Positions 17,790-27,176 of a stretch of 64,000 nucleotides of DNA are shown one piece after another (the first letter of the stretch is position 1; each line of letters opens with the position of its first letter). The position numbers and the translations under genes are program-made. The notes beneath the pieces were generated by a model. That model was not told where the DNA came from and ran no database searches. It saw nothing but the letters and a program-made list of their open reading frames with translations. Source of the DNA: Sphingobacterium bambusae (GTDB taxonomy: Bacteria > Bacteroidota > Bacteroidia > Sphingobacteriales > Sphingobacteriaceae); assembly GCF_033955345.1 (NCBI RefSeq), contig NZ_CP138332.1:2852001-2916000 (forward strand), in the 5' to 3' direction.

Positions 17790-17870
17790 GTGCAAAAGAG
17801 CTTGTTATCAGTGGTTTTGGGCGCTTGGTGTGCCTCGTCGGTCATCGCGCAGGATAGGGAATTCCGGTAA
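17790..17870 (+). pseudogene. Possible gene fossil: signal-peptide-like coding remnant
   Basis: From the GTG at 17790 the frame reads QKSLLSVVLGAWCASSVIAQ followed by DREF-R and a stop at 17868-17870. That is a well-formed Sec signal peptide (charged start, hydrophobic core, VIAQ cleavage region) with no mature protein. The stop falls inside the operator half-site at 17863-17877. This looks like the start of a deleted secreted-enzyme gene between the GH28 operator and the GH28 gene. Signal-like peptides do occur by chance, so confidence is low. Confidence 0.28.
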
Positions 17871-17877
17871 CGATTGC
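17863..17877. promoter_or_regulatory. Half-site of the putative LacI operator
   Basis: TCCGGTAACGATTGC reproduces the right half of the 24-bp operator seen at 15575-15598, but the left half is not conserved. It lies ~80 bp upstream of the GH28 start. It may act as an auxiliary site or be the remains of a full operator cut by a deletion. Confidence 0.45.
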
Positions 17878-17958
17878 ATAGTTTTTTCTTTACAATCACA
17901 GGCAAAGCATGTAGACTTGTTAAAACAATCGCTACCAATTTTAAGCACAGCTAAAAAA

Positions 17959-19632
17959 ATGATAAGAAAAAAAATAAAAGGGGATAGTTTTAGACCGGCG
18001 GCCGTTTTGCTGCTTGGCCTCCTGAGCCTTTCTTCTTTATGGGCACAAGAGCCCGCGCGTCCTATCGTTCAGCAAGCCAGCTTTCCAAAAGACACCTTAT
18101 TTATTGCCGATTTTGGAGGCAAAGGCGATGGACAATTTCTCAATACCGAAGCCATCAATAGCGCTATTGCCGCGGCAAGCGCAAAGGGAGGTGCTGTGGT
18201 ATCGCTCCCTGCAGGCCTATGGCTAAGCGGCCCTATCGAAATGAAAAGCAACGTCAACCTGCACATCTCGCGGGAGGCCATTTTGTTGTTTTCCGATGAT
18301 TTCAATCAGTACAAGCTGGTGGAATCCAATTGGGAGGGCGAACCGGCTTGGCGTAACCAAAACCCCATTTCAGGAAAAAATCTAGAAAATATAGCCATCA
18401 CCGGTACGGGTATCATCGATGGTAATGGCGGCGCTTGGCGTATGGTAAAGCGCAGCAAGATGACCGAATCGCAATGGAAGAAGTTGATTTCTTCGGGTGG
18501 TGTGGTCGATAGTAAATCGAATATCTGGTATCCTTCCGAAGGATCGCTACGTGGTGCGCAGCAAAAGAAGGCCGGCGTTATGCGCCCGGGCACAACAGCG
18601 GCAGATTTTCAAGATGTGAAAGATTTTCTGCGCCCCAACCTGTTGGTGTTTACCCAGTGCAAGCGGGTGCTGTTGGAGGGCGTCACCATACAAAATTCGC
18701 CCGCCTGGAACCTGCATCCCTTGATGTGCGAAGATCTCACGGTGCGCAAGCTGCTGGTGCGCAACCCTTGGTATGCCCAAAATGGCGATGGCTTGGATAT
18801 CGAGTCCTGCAAGAATGTGTTGGTGGAAGACTGCACCTTTGATGTGGGCGATGACGGTATTTGCATCAAATCGGGAAGAGATAAGGCTGGTCGCGATCGC
18901 GGCATGCCCACGGAGAATGTAATCATCCGCAATAACATCGTTTACCATGCCCATGGCGGTTTTGTGATAGGCAGCGAGATGAGCGGTGGTGCCCGCAACA
19001 TATGGGTAGAAAACTGTTCGTTTATCGGTACCGATATCGGCCTGCGCTTCAAGACCACCCGTGGTCGTGGCGGCTTGGTGGAGAATATCTTTATCAACAA
19101 CATCAATATGGTGGATATTCCCGGCGAGGCCATCCTCTTCGATATGTACTATGCAGCGGTAGATCCCGTTCCTTTGGTTGGCGAGCAGAAGCAGGCCGTC
19201 ACTGTGGTGAAGCGCCCTGTTACCGAGGAAACGCCCCGCTTTCAAAACTTTGTGATCCGCAATGTGCATGTCCATGGAGCCGATAAAGGAATCTTCCTGC
19301 GAGGCTTGCCCGAGATGCCTATCAAGAATGTGCTTATAGAGCATGCGCAGATCTCGGCCAAGAAAGGGATAGAGATTATGGAAGCCTCGGATATTGTATT
19401 GAAAGATATCACCTTGGCCAGTCAGGAATCCAGTCCGCTTGTGCATATTGACAACAGCGAAAATGTGCTGGTAGAAGGCTTAAAGCCCGTAAACCCCACC
19501 GATCTATTGATCGAGTTGACAGGCGAAAGCAGCAAAGGCATCGTGCTGCGCGCAACAGATGTACAGCAAGTGAAACAGCAAAGCCGTCTTTCAGGCAACG
19601 CGAAAAAGAATGCACTAACTATTAAACCCTAA
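17959..19632 (+). CDS. Polygalacturonase-type glycoside hydrolase family 28
   Basis: 557 aa from the ATG at 17959, the first start followed by a signal sequence (VLLLGLLSLSSLWAQ). Right-handed beta-helix protein with the GH28 active-site order: NGDGLD (Asp277, Asp280), GDDGICIKSG (Asp298, Asp299), a His332-Gly-Gly segment and RFK (Arg363, Lys365). It cleaves galacturonan or rhamnogalacturonan chains by inversion, probably as an exo-enzyme given the longer family form. First gene of a tight run continuing with GH105 (18 bp gap) and the uxa genes. Confidence 0.93.
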   Translation: MIRKKIKGDSFRPAAVLLLGLLSLSSLWAQEPARPIVQQASFPKDTLFIADFGGKGDGQFLNTEAINSAIAAASAKGGAVVSLPAGLWLSGPIEMKSNVNLHISREAILLFSDDFNQYKLVESNWEGEPAWRNQNPISGKNLENIAITGTGIIDGNGGAWRMVKRSKMTESQWKKLISSGGVVDSKSNIWYPSEGSLRGAQQKKAGVMRPGTTAADFQDVKDFLRPNLLVFTQCKRVLLEGVTIQNSPAWNLHPLMCEDLTVRKLLVRNPWYAQNGDGLDIESCKNVLVEDCTFDVGDDGICIKSGRDKAGRDRGMPTENVIIRNNIVYHAHGGFVIGSEMSGGARNIWVENCSFIGTDIGLRFKTTRGRGGLVENIFINNINMVDIPGEAILFDMYYAAVDPVPLVGEQKQAVTVVKRPVTEETPRFQNFVIRNVHVHGADKGIFLRGLPEMPIKNVLIEHAQISAKKGIEIMEASDIVLKDITLASQESSPLVHIDNSENVLVEGLKPVNPTDLLIELTGESSKGIVLRATDVQQVKQQSRLSGNAKKNALTIKP

Positions 19633-19650
19633 AAAAGATACTTCAACAAA

Positions 19651-21558
19651 ATGAAAAAGCATATCATCCTTATACTTTGTTTGTTCTTGTCTATGCCGGT
19701 GCTGAAGGCCCAAAAGGCGGTTTCCGAGCAGATGGCACTGACGGCCATCGACAAGTTATTTAAAGATGCACGGTTCACCAATCCCGAGAAGGGACCTACT
19801 TGGACCTACGACATGGGCGTGGTGCTAGAAGGTGTGGCCGAAGTGTGGCGCAACACCGGCGATGGCGCCTATTTTGATTACATCCAAAAATCGATGGATC
19901 AGTTTATATCCAAAGATGGGGATATCCGCAATTATAAAGCCACAGAATACAATATCGATCATGTAAAGAACGGTCGTTCTCTATTATTCCTGTATAAGGT
20001 AACCGGAAATCCCAAATACCTAAAAGCCAGCGAGAAGCTGTACACCCAATTGAAGTCGCATCCCCGCACTAAGGAAGGGGGCTTTTGGCATAAGCAGATT
20101 TATCCTTACCAAATGTGGCTGGATGGATTGTATATGGCACAACCCTTCTATACCGAATATGCGGCCTTGATGAACATACCGAGCATTTATGATGATGTGG
20201 TCAACCAGTTTACCTATATGGAAAACCATGCGCGCGATAGCAAGACCGGCCTCTTGTACCATGGTTGGGATGAATCACGCCAAGAGCGCTGGGCAGATCC
20301 CAATACGGGGCTTTCCAAGCATTTCTGGGGTCGCGGAATGGGCTGGTTTGCCATGGCTCTTGTTGATGTGCTCGACAATTTTCCGCAAGACCACCCTCGG
20401 CGCGGCGAGTTGCTCGCCATCTTGACGCGCACCTTAACCGCTGCAGCCAAGTTTCAAGATCCTAAAACAGGCGTATGGTTTGATGTGATCGACCTCGGTA
20501 CACGCGAAGGCAACTATGTGGAGGCTTCGGCTTCCAGCATGTTTGTTTATGCGATGGCCAAAGCCGTTCGTAAAGGATATGTTAAAGCCTCTTTCCAAAA
20601 AAATGTGGACAAGGGCTATGCAGGCCTGCTGAAGGAGTTTGTGACGCCGGCCGGGCCAGACCGCGTAGATCTTAACCGCGTCGTGGAGGTATCGGGCTTG
20701 GGCGGCAAAAAATATCGCGATGGTAGCTTTGAATATTACATGAGCGAGCCTATCCGCAGCAACGACCCCAAAGGTGTGGGCGCCTTTATCTTGGCTTCCT
20801 CCGAAGTGGAATTTGCCAAGAAGCCCCAGCCGAAGAAGAAGGTACTCGTTACCCTCGATAATTTCTACAACAAAGAATTTAAGAAAGGCCCTAGCGGGCA
20901 GATGGAGCCTTACCACTACCTATGGAATGGCGATGATAACAATGGCTTCTCCCTCTTGGGGCGTATTTTTGAGCAGCACGGTGCTGCCTTGCATACCCTG
21001 CCGGATGCTCCGACAAGCCAAAACTTAGCGAAGAGCAAGATCTACGTGATCGTGGATCCCGATACGGAGAAGGAAACCGAGAAGCCGAACTTTATGACCG
21101 AGGCCCAAGCCAAGGAGATTGCCAAGTGGGTGCATAAAGGGGGCGTGTTGGTGCTCTTCTTAAACGATGCCGGCAACTGCGAGATCAGCAAGTTCAATAT
21201 CCTGCCGCAGCAGTTTGGCATTACCTTCAATGAAGATAGCCGCAACCGCGTGCAGGGCGATCAGTTCGAGATGGGCGCTATACAGATACCGGCCGGAACG
21301 GGCATTTTCGATCGCACGAAAAAGATATATATCAAAGAGATATCCACCATGCAGGTGAAAGATCCTGCCAAAGCAACCGTGCAGGATAAGGGCGATAATA
21401 TTATCGTGACAGCCAAGTATGGCAAAGGCACGGTATTCGCTATCGGCGACCCTTGGCTATACAATGAATATACGGATGGACGTAAGCTGCCAGCCGAGTT
21501 TCAAAACTTTGATGCAGCCAACGAATTGGTGAGCTGGTTGATAAAACAGACAAAATAA
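19651..21558 (+). CDS. GH105 unsaturated galacturonyl/rhamnogalacturonyl hydrolase with C-terminal DUF4350-like domain
   Basis: 635 aa, signal peptide about residues 1-20. The N-terminal (alpha/alpha)6-barrel (about 25-385) resembles YesR/YteR, with WTYDMGVVLEG, the catalytic-type Asp158 in MWLDGLYMAQPFY, LYHGWDES and WGRGMGWFAMALVD. The extra C-terminal ~240 residues (from about 395, KKKVLVTLDNFYNKEF onward) look like a glutamine-amidotransferase-like DUF4350 fold. That two-domain form is known in Bacteroidota, and the role of the tail is unknown. GH105 releases unsaturated uronic acid from lyase-generated oligosaccharides, although no lyase is encoded in this window. Confidence 0.9.
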   Translation: MKKHIILILCLFLSMPVLKAQKAVSEQMALTAIDKLFKDARFTNPEKGPTWTYDMGVVLEGVAEVWRNTGDGAYFDYIQKSMDQFISKDGDIRNYKATEYNIDHVKNGRSLLFLYKVTGNPKYLKASEKLYTQLKSHPRTKEGGFWHKQIYPYQMWLDGLYMAQPFYTEYAALMNIPSIYDDVVNQFTYMENHARDSKTGLLYHGWDESRQERWADPNTGLSKHFWGRGMGWFAMALVDVLDNFPQDHPRRGELLAILTRTLTAAAKFQDPKTGVWFDVIDLGTREGNYVEASASSMFVYAMAKAVRKGYVKASFQKNVDKGYAGLLKEFVTPAGPDRVDLNRVVEVSGLGGKKYRDGSFEYYMSEPIRSNDPKGVGAFILASSEVEFAKKPQPKKKVLVTLDNFYNKEFKKGPSGQMEPYHYLWNGDDNNGFSLLGRIFEQHGAALHTLPDAPTSQNLAKSKIYVIVDPDTEKETEKPNFMTEAQAKEIAKWVHKGGVLVLFLNDAGNCEISKFNILPQQFGITFNEDSRNRVQGDQFEMGAIQIPAGTGIFDRTKKIYIKEISTMQVKDPAKATVQDKGDNIIVTAKYGKGTVFAIGDPWLYNEYTDGRKLPAEFQNFDAANELVSWLIKQTK

Positions 21559-21580
21559 TTAAGGAAATAGGAATCGTATA

Positions 21581-23098
21581 ATGTTGCTTTCAAGAGAAAA
21601 TTTAGAGAAAATCACATCGGCGGATGTGCAGTTGCCTGCGGCAGACTCCTTTGCGCTGCCCGAGCGTGTGCTGCAATTTGGTACAGGGGTGCTGTTGCGC
21701 GGTCTGCCAGATTATTACGTCGATCAGGCTAATAAGCAAGGCCTGTTCAACGGACGCATTTTAGTGGTGAAGTCGACCAGCTCGTCTGGTGCCGATGCCT
21801 TCGAGCAGCAAGATGGGCTATATACCCTCTGCATCAAAGGAAAGAAAGATGGGCAGGAAGTGGTGCAGTATACGCTAAACAATGCCATCTCGCGCGTGCT
21901 ATCTGCTTCTACAGACTGGAGTAGCATTTTAGAGGCTGCTAAAAATCCGGACCTGCAGGCTGTGTTTTCCAATACCACCGAGGTGGGCATTGTAATGAGC
22001 AATGATCAATTGACCGATGCGCCACCGGCCTCCTTTCCCGGAAAATTGTTGGCCTTCCTGTATGAGCGCTATGGCTATTTCAAGGGCGATCCCGAAAAGG
22101 GATTGGTGATTTTGCCTACCGAATTGATCTCGGACAATGCGCAAAAGCTGAAGAAAATCTTATTGAGCTTGGCCGCACAGAACAACCTCGAAACGGCCTT
22201 TGTCGTTTGGCTAGAAGAGGCCAACGACTTTTGCAATACCTTGGTAGATCGTATCGTGCCGGGGCGCTTGCCCGCGGCGGAGCAGGCGGCCACGGAAGCG
22301 CTCTTGGGTTATCAGGACGAGCTGATGATTATGGCCGAGCCTTTCAGCCTATGGGCCATCGAGACCGATTCGGCGCGCGTGCGCGAGAAACTTTCCTTCG
22401 CACCGGTAGATGCCGGTATTGTATTGGTGCCTTCTATCGACAAGTTTAAAGAAATCAAGCTTCGCTTACTCAACGGAACGCATACTTTAAGTTGTGCGGC
22501 TGCGTTGTGGAGTGGTTTTAGCACCGTCAAGGAAGCGATGAACAATAGCACCTTCAAGCAGTTTGTCCGCGGGCTTATGCAGCAGGAAATTGGCAAGGCT
22601 ATTCTAGATCCCTATATCGAGCAGCAGGATGTAGACGCCTTCTCCAGCAGTGTGATCGATCGCTTTAGCAATCCCTTTTTGGATCACCGCTGGGAAAATA
22701 TAGCCCTCAACTTTACCTCCAAGATGAATATGCGCAATATCGCGCTGTTGGATAAATGGTACAGCAAAAACCTGGTGCCACCCCAGCATTTTGCGCTCGG
22801 CTTTGCGGCCTACCTCAAGTTTATGGATACGCAGCAAGCAGATGGTAAATATGTGCAGCAGCTACCGGCTGGCAGCGTCACCTTGCAAGACGAGTTTGCG
22901 CCGCAACTGCAGGAATACTGGAAAGAACCCAACAGTCTCGTGCAGCATGCACTCAGCGATGAAAGCCTTTGGGGCAAAGATTTAACCAAATACCCAGAAT
23001 TTGCATCCACCGTACAACATTATTTGGACGAGATCAACGCATCGGGCGTATTGAAAACAATGGAAAAGCTAAATACAGCATGGCCAGTAGAATATTAA
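21581..23098 (+). CDS. uxaB: Tagaturonate reductase
   Basis: 505 aa cytosolic member of the mannitol-dehydrogenase family. It interconverts D-tagaturonate and D-altronate with NAD(H). The N-terminal Rossmann segment (RVLQFGTGVLLRGLPDYYVDQANKQG, about residues 28-53) and the family loop KLRLLNGTHTLSC (about 290-302, Lys and His typical of the active site) are clear. Length fits UxaB. The next gene, uxaA, starts inside its last codons (19-bp overlap), indicating translational coupling in the galacturonate operon. Confidence 0.93.
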   Translation: MLLSRENLEKITSADVQLPAADSFALPERVLQFGTGVLLRGLPDYYVDQANKQGLFNGRILVVKSTSSSGADAFEQQDGLYTLCIKGKKDGQEVVQYTLNNAISRVLSASTDWSSILEAAKNPDLQAVFSNTTEVGIVMSNDQLTDAPPASFPGKLLAFLYERYGYFKGDPEKGLVILPTELISDNAQKLKKILLSLAAQNNLETAFVVWLEEANDFCNTLVDRIVPGRLPAAEQAATEALLGYQDELMIMAEPFSLWAIETDSARVREKLSFAPVDAGIVLVPSIDKFKEIKLRLLNGTHTLSCAAALWSGFSTVKEAMNNSTFKQFVRGLMQQEIGKAILDPYIEQQDVDAFSSSVIDRFSNPFLDHRWENIALNFTSKMNMRNIALLDKWYSKNLVPPQHFALGFAAYLKFMDTQQADGKYVQQLPAGSVTLQDEFAPQLQEYWKEPNSLVQHALSDESLWGKDLTKYPEFASTVQHYLDEINASGVLKTMEKLNTAWPVEY

Positions 23099-24726
23099 GG
23101 ATACACCCCAAGGACAATGTGCTGGTGGCCTTGCAGGATCTCGCCCAGGGCGAAGTGATCGAATTTGAAGGAATAGATTATCAATTGGTCGATGCTATCC
23201 CGGCCAAGCATAAGTTTTTTATGCAGGATATGCAGCCCGCCGATGAGATCTACATGTACGGCGTGCTGGTGGGCAAAGCACAATATGCCATTCCGCGTGG
23301 CGGATTGATGAACACCGATAATACCAAACATGCGGCCGACCCCTATACGTTTCGGCCATACAACTACCATTGGGAGGCTCCAGATGTTTCCCGCTTTGCA
23401 GGGCGCACCTTCAATGGCTACCTGCGTAGCGATGGGCGTGTAGGTACCGCCAACTACTGGTTGTTCATTCCGACGGTATTCTGTGAAAACAGGAACCTTG
23501 ACGTCATCAAAGAAGCCTTGTACAATGAGCTGGGCTATTCGGTAACGGGCAAATACCGTGCTTTCACGCACGAGCTGTTGGCCGCTTACGAAGAAGGCCA
23601 AGATATCGAGCAGCTTTCTCCGGATGCGCTGAGCGTGATCACGCATAAGCAAAATCGGGTATTCAAAAATGTCGATGGCATCAAGTTTTTAAATCACCAA
23701 GGGGGCTGCGGTGGCATTCGGCAGGATGCCGCGGTGCTGGGCAAGCTGTTGGCAGCCTATGCCGATCATCCCAATGTGGCTGGTGTGACCGTATTGAGCT
23801 TGGGCTGCCAAAACCTGCAGCTCACGGACCTGCTGGCCGATATCAAGGCGCGCAATCCACAATTTGATAAGCCCATGTTTGTCTTTGAGCAGCAGCAGTC
23901 CAAAAGTGAAGAGCAGCTGATCAAGGAAGCGATACAAAAAACCTTTACGGGCTTGGTGGAAATCAATAAGTTTACTCGCCAGCCGGCACCATTGAGCAAG
24001 CTTACCTTAGGCGTGAAGTGTGGGGGTAGTGATGGCTTCAGTGGCATCTCGGCCAATCCGGCGGTGGGCTACACCTCCGACCTGTTGGTGGCCTTGGGCG
24101 GCAAGGTGCTGTTGGCCGAGTTTCCGGAGCTCTGCGGTGCCGAGCAAAATCTGATCGATCGCACCATCGAACCCCAGGCGGCGCATAAATTTATGGCGCT
24201 GATGGGTGCTTACAGCCAAGCGGCCGAAAATGTAGGCTCCGGCTTCCACATGAACCCCTCGCCCGGCAATATCCGCGACGGTTTGATCACCGATGCCATA
24301 AAAAGTACCGGTGCGGCCAAGAAGGGCGGCAACTCGCCCGTGGTGGATGTGCTCGACTATACCGAAGAGGCCACCAAGCCGGGGCTTAATCTGGTGTGTA
24401 CACCCGGCAATGATGTCGAGGCGACGACCGGCAAAACAGCTTCGGGCGCTACCTTGATCTTGTTTACCACAGGCTTGGGTACGCCGACCGGCAACCCGAT
24501 CTGTCCGGTTATCAAAGTGGCCACCAACAATGCCCTAGCCACACGCATGGCCGATATCATCGATATCAATACAGGCGCCATTATCGATGGCGAGAAAACC
24601 ATTGAACAAATGGGCGAGGATATCCTCGAATATTGTATCAAAGCGGCCAGCGGAGAGGTGATCCCCAAAGCTGTACAGTTAAATCAAGACGACTTTATCC
24701 CTTGGAAAAGGGGTGTAAGTCTATAA
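23080..24726 (+). CDS. uxaA: Altronate dehydratase
   Basis: 548 aa from the ATG at 23080 (MASRILRIHPKDNVLVALQDL), which overlaps the uxaB stop; the frame is open further upstream but without homologous-looking sequence. The N-terminal SAF domain (about 1-90) is followed by the large UxaA catalytic domain with GYLRSDGRVGTANY, HQGGCGGIRQDA, VLSLGCQNLQ, KCGGSDGFSG and GNPICPVIKVATN. The cysteines and His match the metal-dependent dehydratase pattern. It converts D-altronate to 2-keto-3-deoxygluconate. Confidence 0.95.
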   Translation: MASRILRIHPKDNVLVALQDLAQGEVIEFEGIDYQLVDAIPAKHKFFMQDMQPADEIYMYGVLVGKAQYAIPRGGLMNTDNTKHAADPYTFRPYNYHWEAPDVSRFAGRTFNGYLRSDGRVGTANYWLFIPTVFCENRNLDVIKEALYNELGYSVTGKYRAFTHELLAAYEEGQDIEQLSPDALSVITHKQNRVFKNVDGIKFLNHQGGCGGIRQDAAVLGKLLAAYADHPNVAGVTVLSLGCQNLQLTDLLADIKARNPQFDKPMFVFEQQQSKSEEQLIKEAIQKTFTGLVEINKFTRQPAPLSKLTLGVKCGGSDGFSGISANPAVGYTSDLLVALGGKVLLAEFPELCGAEQNLIDRTIEPQAAHKFMALMGAYSQAAENVGSGFHMNPSPGNIRDGLITDAIKSTGAAKKGGNSPVVDVLDYTEEATKPGLNLVCTPGNDVEATTGKTASGATLILFTTGLGTPTGNPICPVIKVATNNALATRMADIIDINTGAIIDGEKTIEQMGEDILEYCIKAASGEVIPKAVQLNQDDFIPWKRGVSL

Positions 24727-24737
24727 AACAAAGAGAC

Positions 24738-26141
24738 ATGAAAGCATTTTTAGACGACAATTTTTTATTGCAGAGCAAGACGGCGCAGGATCTTTACCAT
24801 CAGTTTGCGAAGAACCAGCCCATCATTGACTACCATAATCATTTGATACCCGAGCAGATTGCCAATAACAGCCGTTTTGAAAACATCAGCCAGGTATGGC
24901 TGAACGGTGACCACTACAAGTGGCGGGCAATGCGCACCAACGGCGTATCCGAAAAATATATCACCGGCGATGCCTCCGATAAGGACAAGTTTTTGAAATG
25001 GGCCGAGACGGTGCCTTATACGTTGCGCAATCCACTGTATCATTGGACACACCTCGAGCTGCAGCGCTATTTCGGCATCACCGATCTTTTATCGCCCAAA
25101 ACGGCGGAGAAGATTTACGAGGAGACGGCGGCAAAGCTGGCCGAACCGGGCTATGATGTGCGTGGCCTGTTGAAGCGCATGAACGTGGAGGTGGTATGCA
25201 CCACCGATGATCCTATTGATGCGCTGAACTTCCACCAGCAGTTTGCCCAAGAGCAGGATAGCTTCAAGATGCTGCCTGCCTTCCGTCCGGATAAAGCGAT
25301 GAACAGCGACGACCCCTCGGCGCTGAACGCTTATATTGGGCAGGTGGAGGAGGTAACCAACCGGTCGATCAGCAGCTACCAAGATTACCTCGATGCCTTG
25401 AAGGCTCGCCATGATTTCTTTGCCCAAAATGGATGCTCGGTATCTGACCACGGGTTAGAGCAGATTTATGCCGAGGATTATACCGACCAAGAGATTGCTA
25501 CTATTTTTCAGAAGATCAGAACTGGGCAGGATTTGACCTATGTAGAAAACCTGAAATTCAAGTCTGCAATGCTGGTGCAGTTTGCCGAGTGGGATCACGA
25601 AAAAGGATGGGTGCAGCAGTACCACTTGGGCGCCCTGCGCAATAACAATGCGCGCATGTTGCGCGCCAACGGCCCCGATACGGGATGGGATTCCATTGGC
25701 GATTTCAGCCAGGCAAGGGCGCTTTCGAAGTTCCTTAACCGACTGGATAACCAGGATCAGTTGGCCAAGACCATCCTCTATAACCTCAACCCGGCGGATA
25801 ATGAGCTGATGGCAACCATGATCGGTAACTTCAATGACGGCTCGGTGAAAGGTAAGGTGCAGTTTGGCTCGGCTTGGTGGTTCTTAGACCAGAAAGACGG
25901 CATGACCAAGCAAATCAATGCGCTGTCCAACATGGGCTTGTTGAGCCGATTGGTGGGTATGTTGACCGACTCGCGCAGCTTTCTTTCCTTCCCTCGGCAC
26001 GAGTACTTCCGCCGTTTGATCTGTGATATCTTCGGTGAGGATATCGAGAAGGGTGAACTGCCCAATGATCTGGAATGGATTGGCAAGATCGTGAGCGATA
26101 TCAGCTACCACAATGCCAAGGAATATTTCAATTTTAAATAG
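24738..26141 (+). CDS. uxaC: Uronate isomerase
   Basis: 467 aa from the ATG at 24738, 11 bp after uxaA. Amidohydrolase-superfamily uronate isomerase, converting D-galacturonate to D-tagaturonate (and glucuronate to fructuronate). Visible family features are the metal-binding DYHNHLIP (about residues 29-36), CTTDDPIDAL, VSDHGLEQIYAE and LTDSRSFLSFPRHEYFRRLICD at the C-terminus. It performs the first intracellular step, although encoded third in the run. Confidence 0.96.
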   Translation: MKAFLDDNFLLQSKTAQDLYHQFAKNQPIIDYHNHLIPEQIANNSRFENISQVWLNGDHYKWRAMRTNGVSEKYITGDASDKDKFLKWAETVPYTLRNPLYHWTHLELQRYFGITDLLSPKTAEKIYEETAAKLAEPGYDVRGLLKRMNVEVVCTTDDPIDALNFHQQFAQEQDSFKMLPAFRPDKAMNSDDPSALNAYIGQVEEVTNRSISSYQDYLDALKARHDFFAQNGCSVSDHGLEQIYAEDYTDQEIATIFQKIRTGQDLTYVENLKFKSAMLVQFAEWDHEKGWVQQYHLGALRNNNARMLRANGPDTGWDSIGDFSQARALSKFLNRLDNQDQLAKTILYNLNPADNELMATMIGNFNDGSVKGKVQFGSAWWFLDQKDGMTKQINALSNMGLLSRLVGMLTDSRSFLSFPRHEYFRRLICDIFGEDIEKGELPNDLEWIGKIVSDISYHNAKEYFNFK

Positions 26142-26144
26142 GGG

Positions 26145-27176
26145 ATGGCACAAGGGAAAATACTCAGCTTCGGTGAAATATTGCTGCGCATCTGCCCAGA
26201 TCTAACGACAGATTGGGTAGCTGCTGGGCAATTGCCCTTTTACGTGGGCGGTGCCGAGCTGAATGTAGCCACAGCCTTGTCCTTGTGGGGCCTTCCCTCG
26301 GCCTATATGTCGGCTATGCCGAGCAATGCCATTAGCGAAGGTATAGCGCAGCACCTGTTGGGCAAGGGACTGGACCTATCGGCCATGTGCTGGCAGGGCG
26401 AGCGCATCGGCATCTACTACCTGCCGCAGGGCAAGGATGTGAAGCATGCTGCTGTGGTCTATGATCGGGCAGGCTCCGCATTTGCCAGCCTGAAGCGGAG
26501 CGATGTAGATTGGGATGCGCTGCTCGAGGGCGTCAGTTGGTTTCACTTTTCGGCCATTTGCCCAGCCATCAATGCCACGATCGCCGAGATCTGTTTGGAT
26601 GCCGTGCAGGCTTGCCAACGCAAAGGAATCACGGTGTCGCTAGACTTAAACTACCGCGCCAAGCTTTGGAAATATGGCCAAGAGCCCATCGAGGTCATGC
26701 CGCAACTGGCGGCGTATTGCGATGTGATCATGGGCAATATCTGGGCGGCACAGCAGATGCTGGGCACGAGTTTGGACGATCAGTTTAAGGTAAGCCAATC
26801 GCAGTACCCCAAGGAGGCGCTATTGGCGCAGGCCGAGCGCAGCAGTGCCGAGCTTAGGGCGCGCTATCCGCGTTGCCGCTATGTGGCCAACACGTTTCGA
26901 TTTGACCACCTCGAAAAAGGCATAAAATATTATACCAGCCTGTATGGACAGGACGGACTTTTGGTTTCAAATGAGTATCTTTCCGAAAGCATTGTAGATA
27001 AGGTCGGTAGCGGTGATTGCTTTATGGCAGGACTGATCTACGGCCTTTATCACGAACAGGACGCCAGTTATACGCTCGAATTTGCTACCGCCGCCGCTTA
27101 TGATAAGCTGTTTATCCCGAGCGACGCAACCGTAAGTTCAGTGTCGGACATAGAAAAAAGAATTAAACATGAGTAA
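26145..27176 (+). CDS. kdgK: 2-dehydro-3-deoxygluconokinase (KDG kinase)
   Basis: 343 aa PfkB-family sugar kinase, starting 3 bp after uxaC. The N-terminal ILSFGEILLRICPD and GGAELNVATALSLWG segments are substrate-lid and glycine-rich regions. The C-terminal VDKVGSGDCFMAGLIYGL (about residues 285-302) is the PfkB signature 2 with the catalytic-base Asp and anion hole. It phosphorylates KDG to KDPG. The stop overlaps the kdgA start by 8 bp (ATGAGTAA). Confidence 0.93.
   Translation: MAQGKILSFGEILLRICPDLTTDWVAAGQLPFYVGGAELNVATALSLWGLPSAYMSAMPSNAISEGIAQHLLGKGLDLSAMCWQGERIGIYYLPQGKDVKHAAVVYDRAGSAFASLKRSDVDWDALLEGVSWFHFSAICPAINATIAEICLDAVQACQRKGITVSLDLNYRAKLWKYGQEPIEVMPQLAAYCDVIMGNIWAAQQMLGTSLDDQFKVSQSQYPKEALLAQAERSSAELRARYPRCRYVANTFRFDHLEKGIKYYTSLYGQDGLLVSNEYLSESIVDKVGSGDCFMAGLIYGLYHEQDASYTLEFATAAAYDKLFIPSDATVSSVSDIEKRIKHE

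Noticed and set aside
17609..17857. Separate 82-codon gene upstream of GH28
   Set aside because: No start context or protein-like pattern; overlaps the putative signal-peptide remnant in another frame.
18547..19446. 299-codon open frame opposite the GH28 gene
   Set aside because: Shadow of the well-supported GH28 coding strand; His-rich, low-complexity composition typical of antisense frames.
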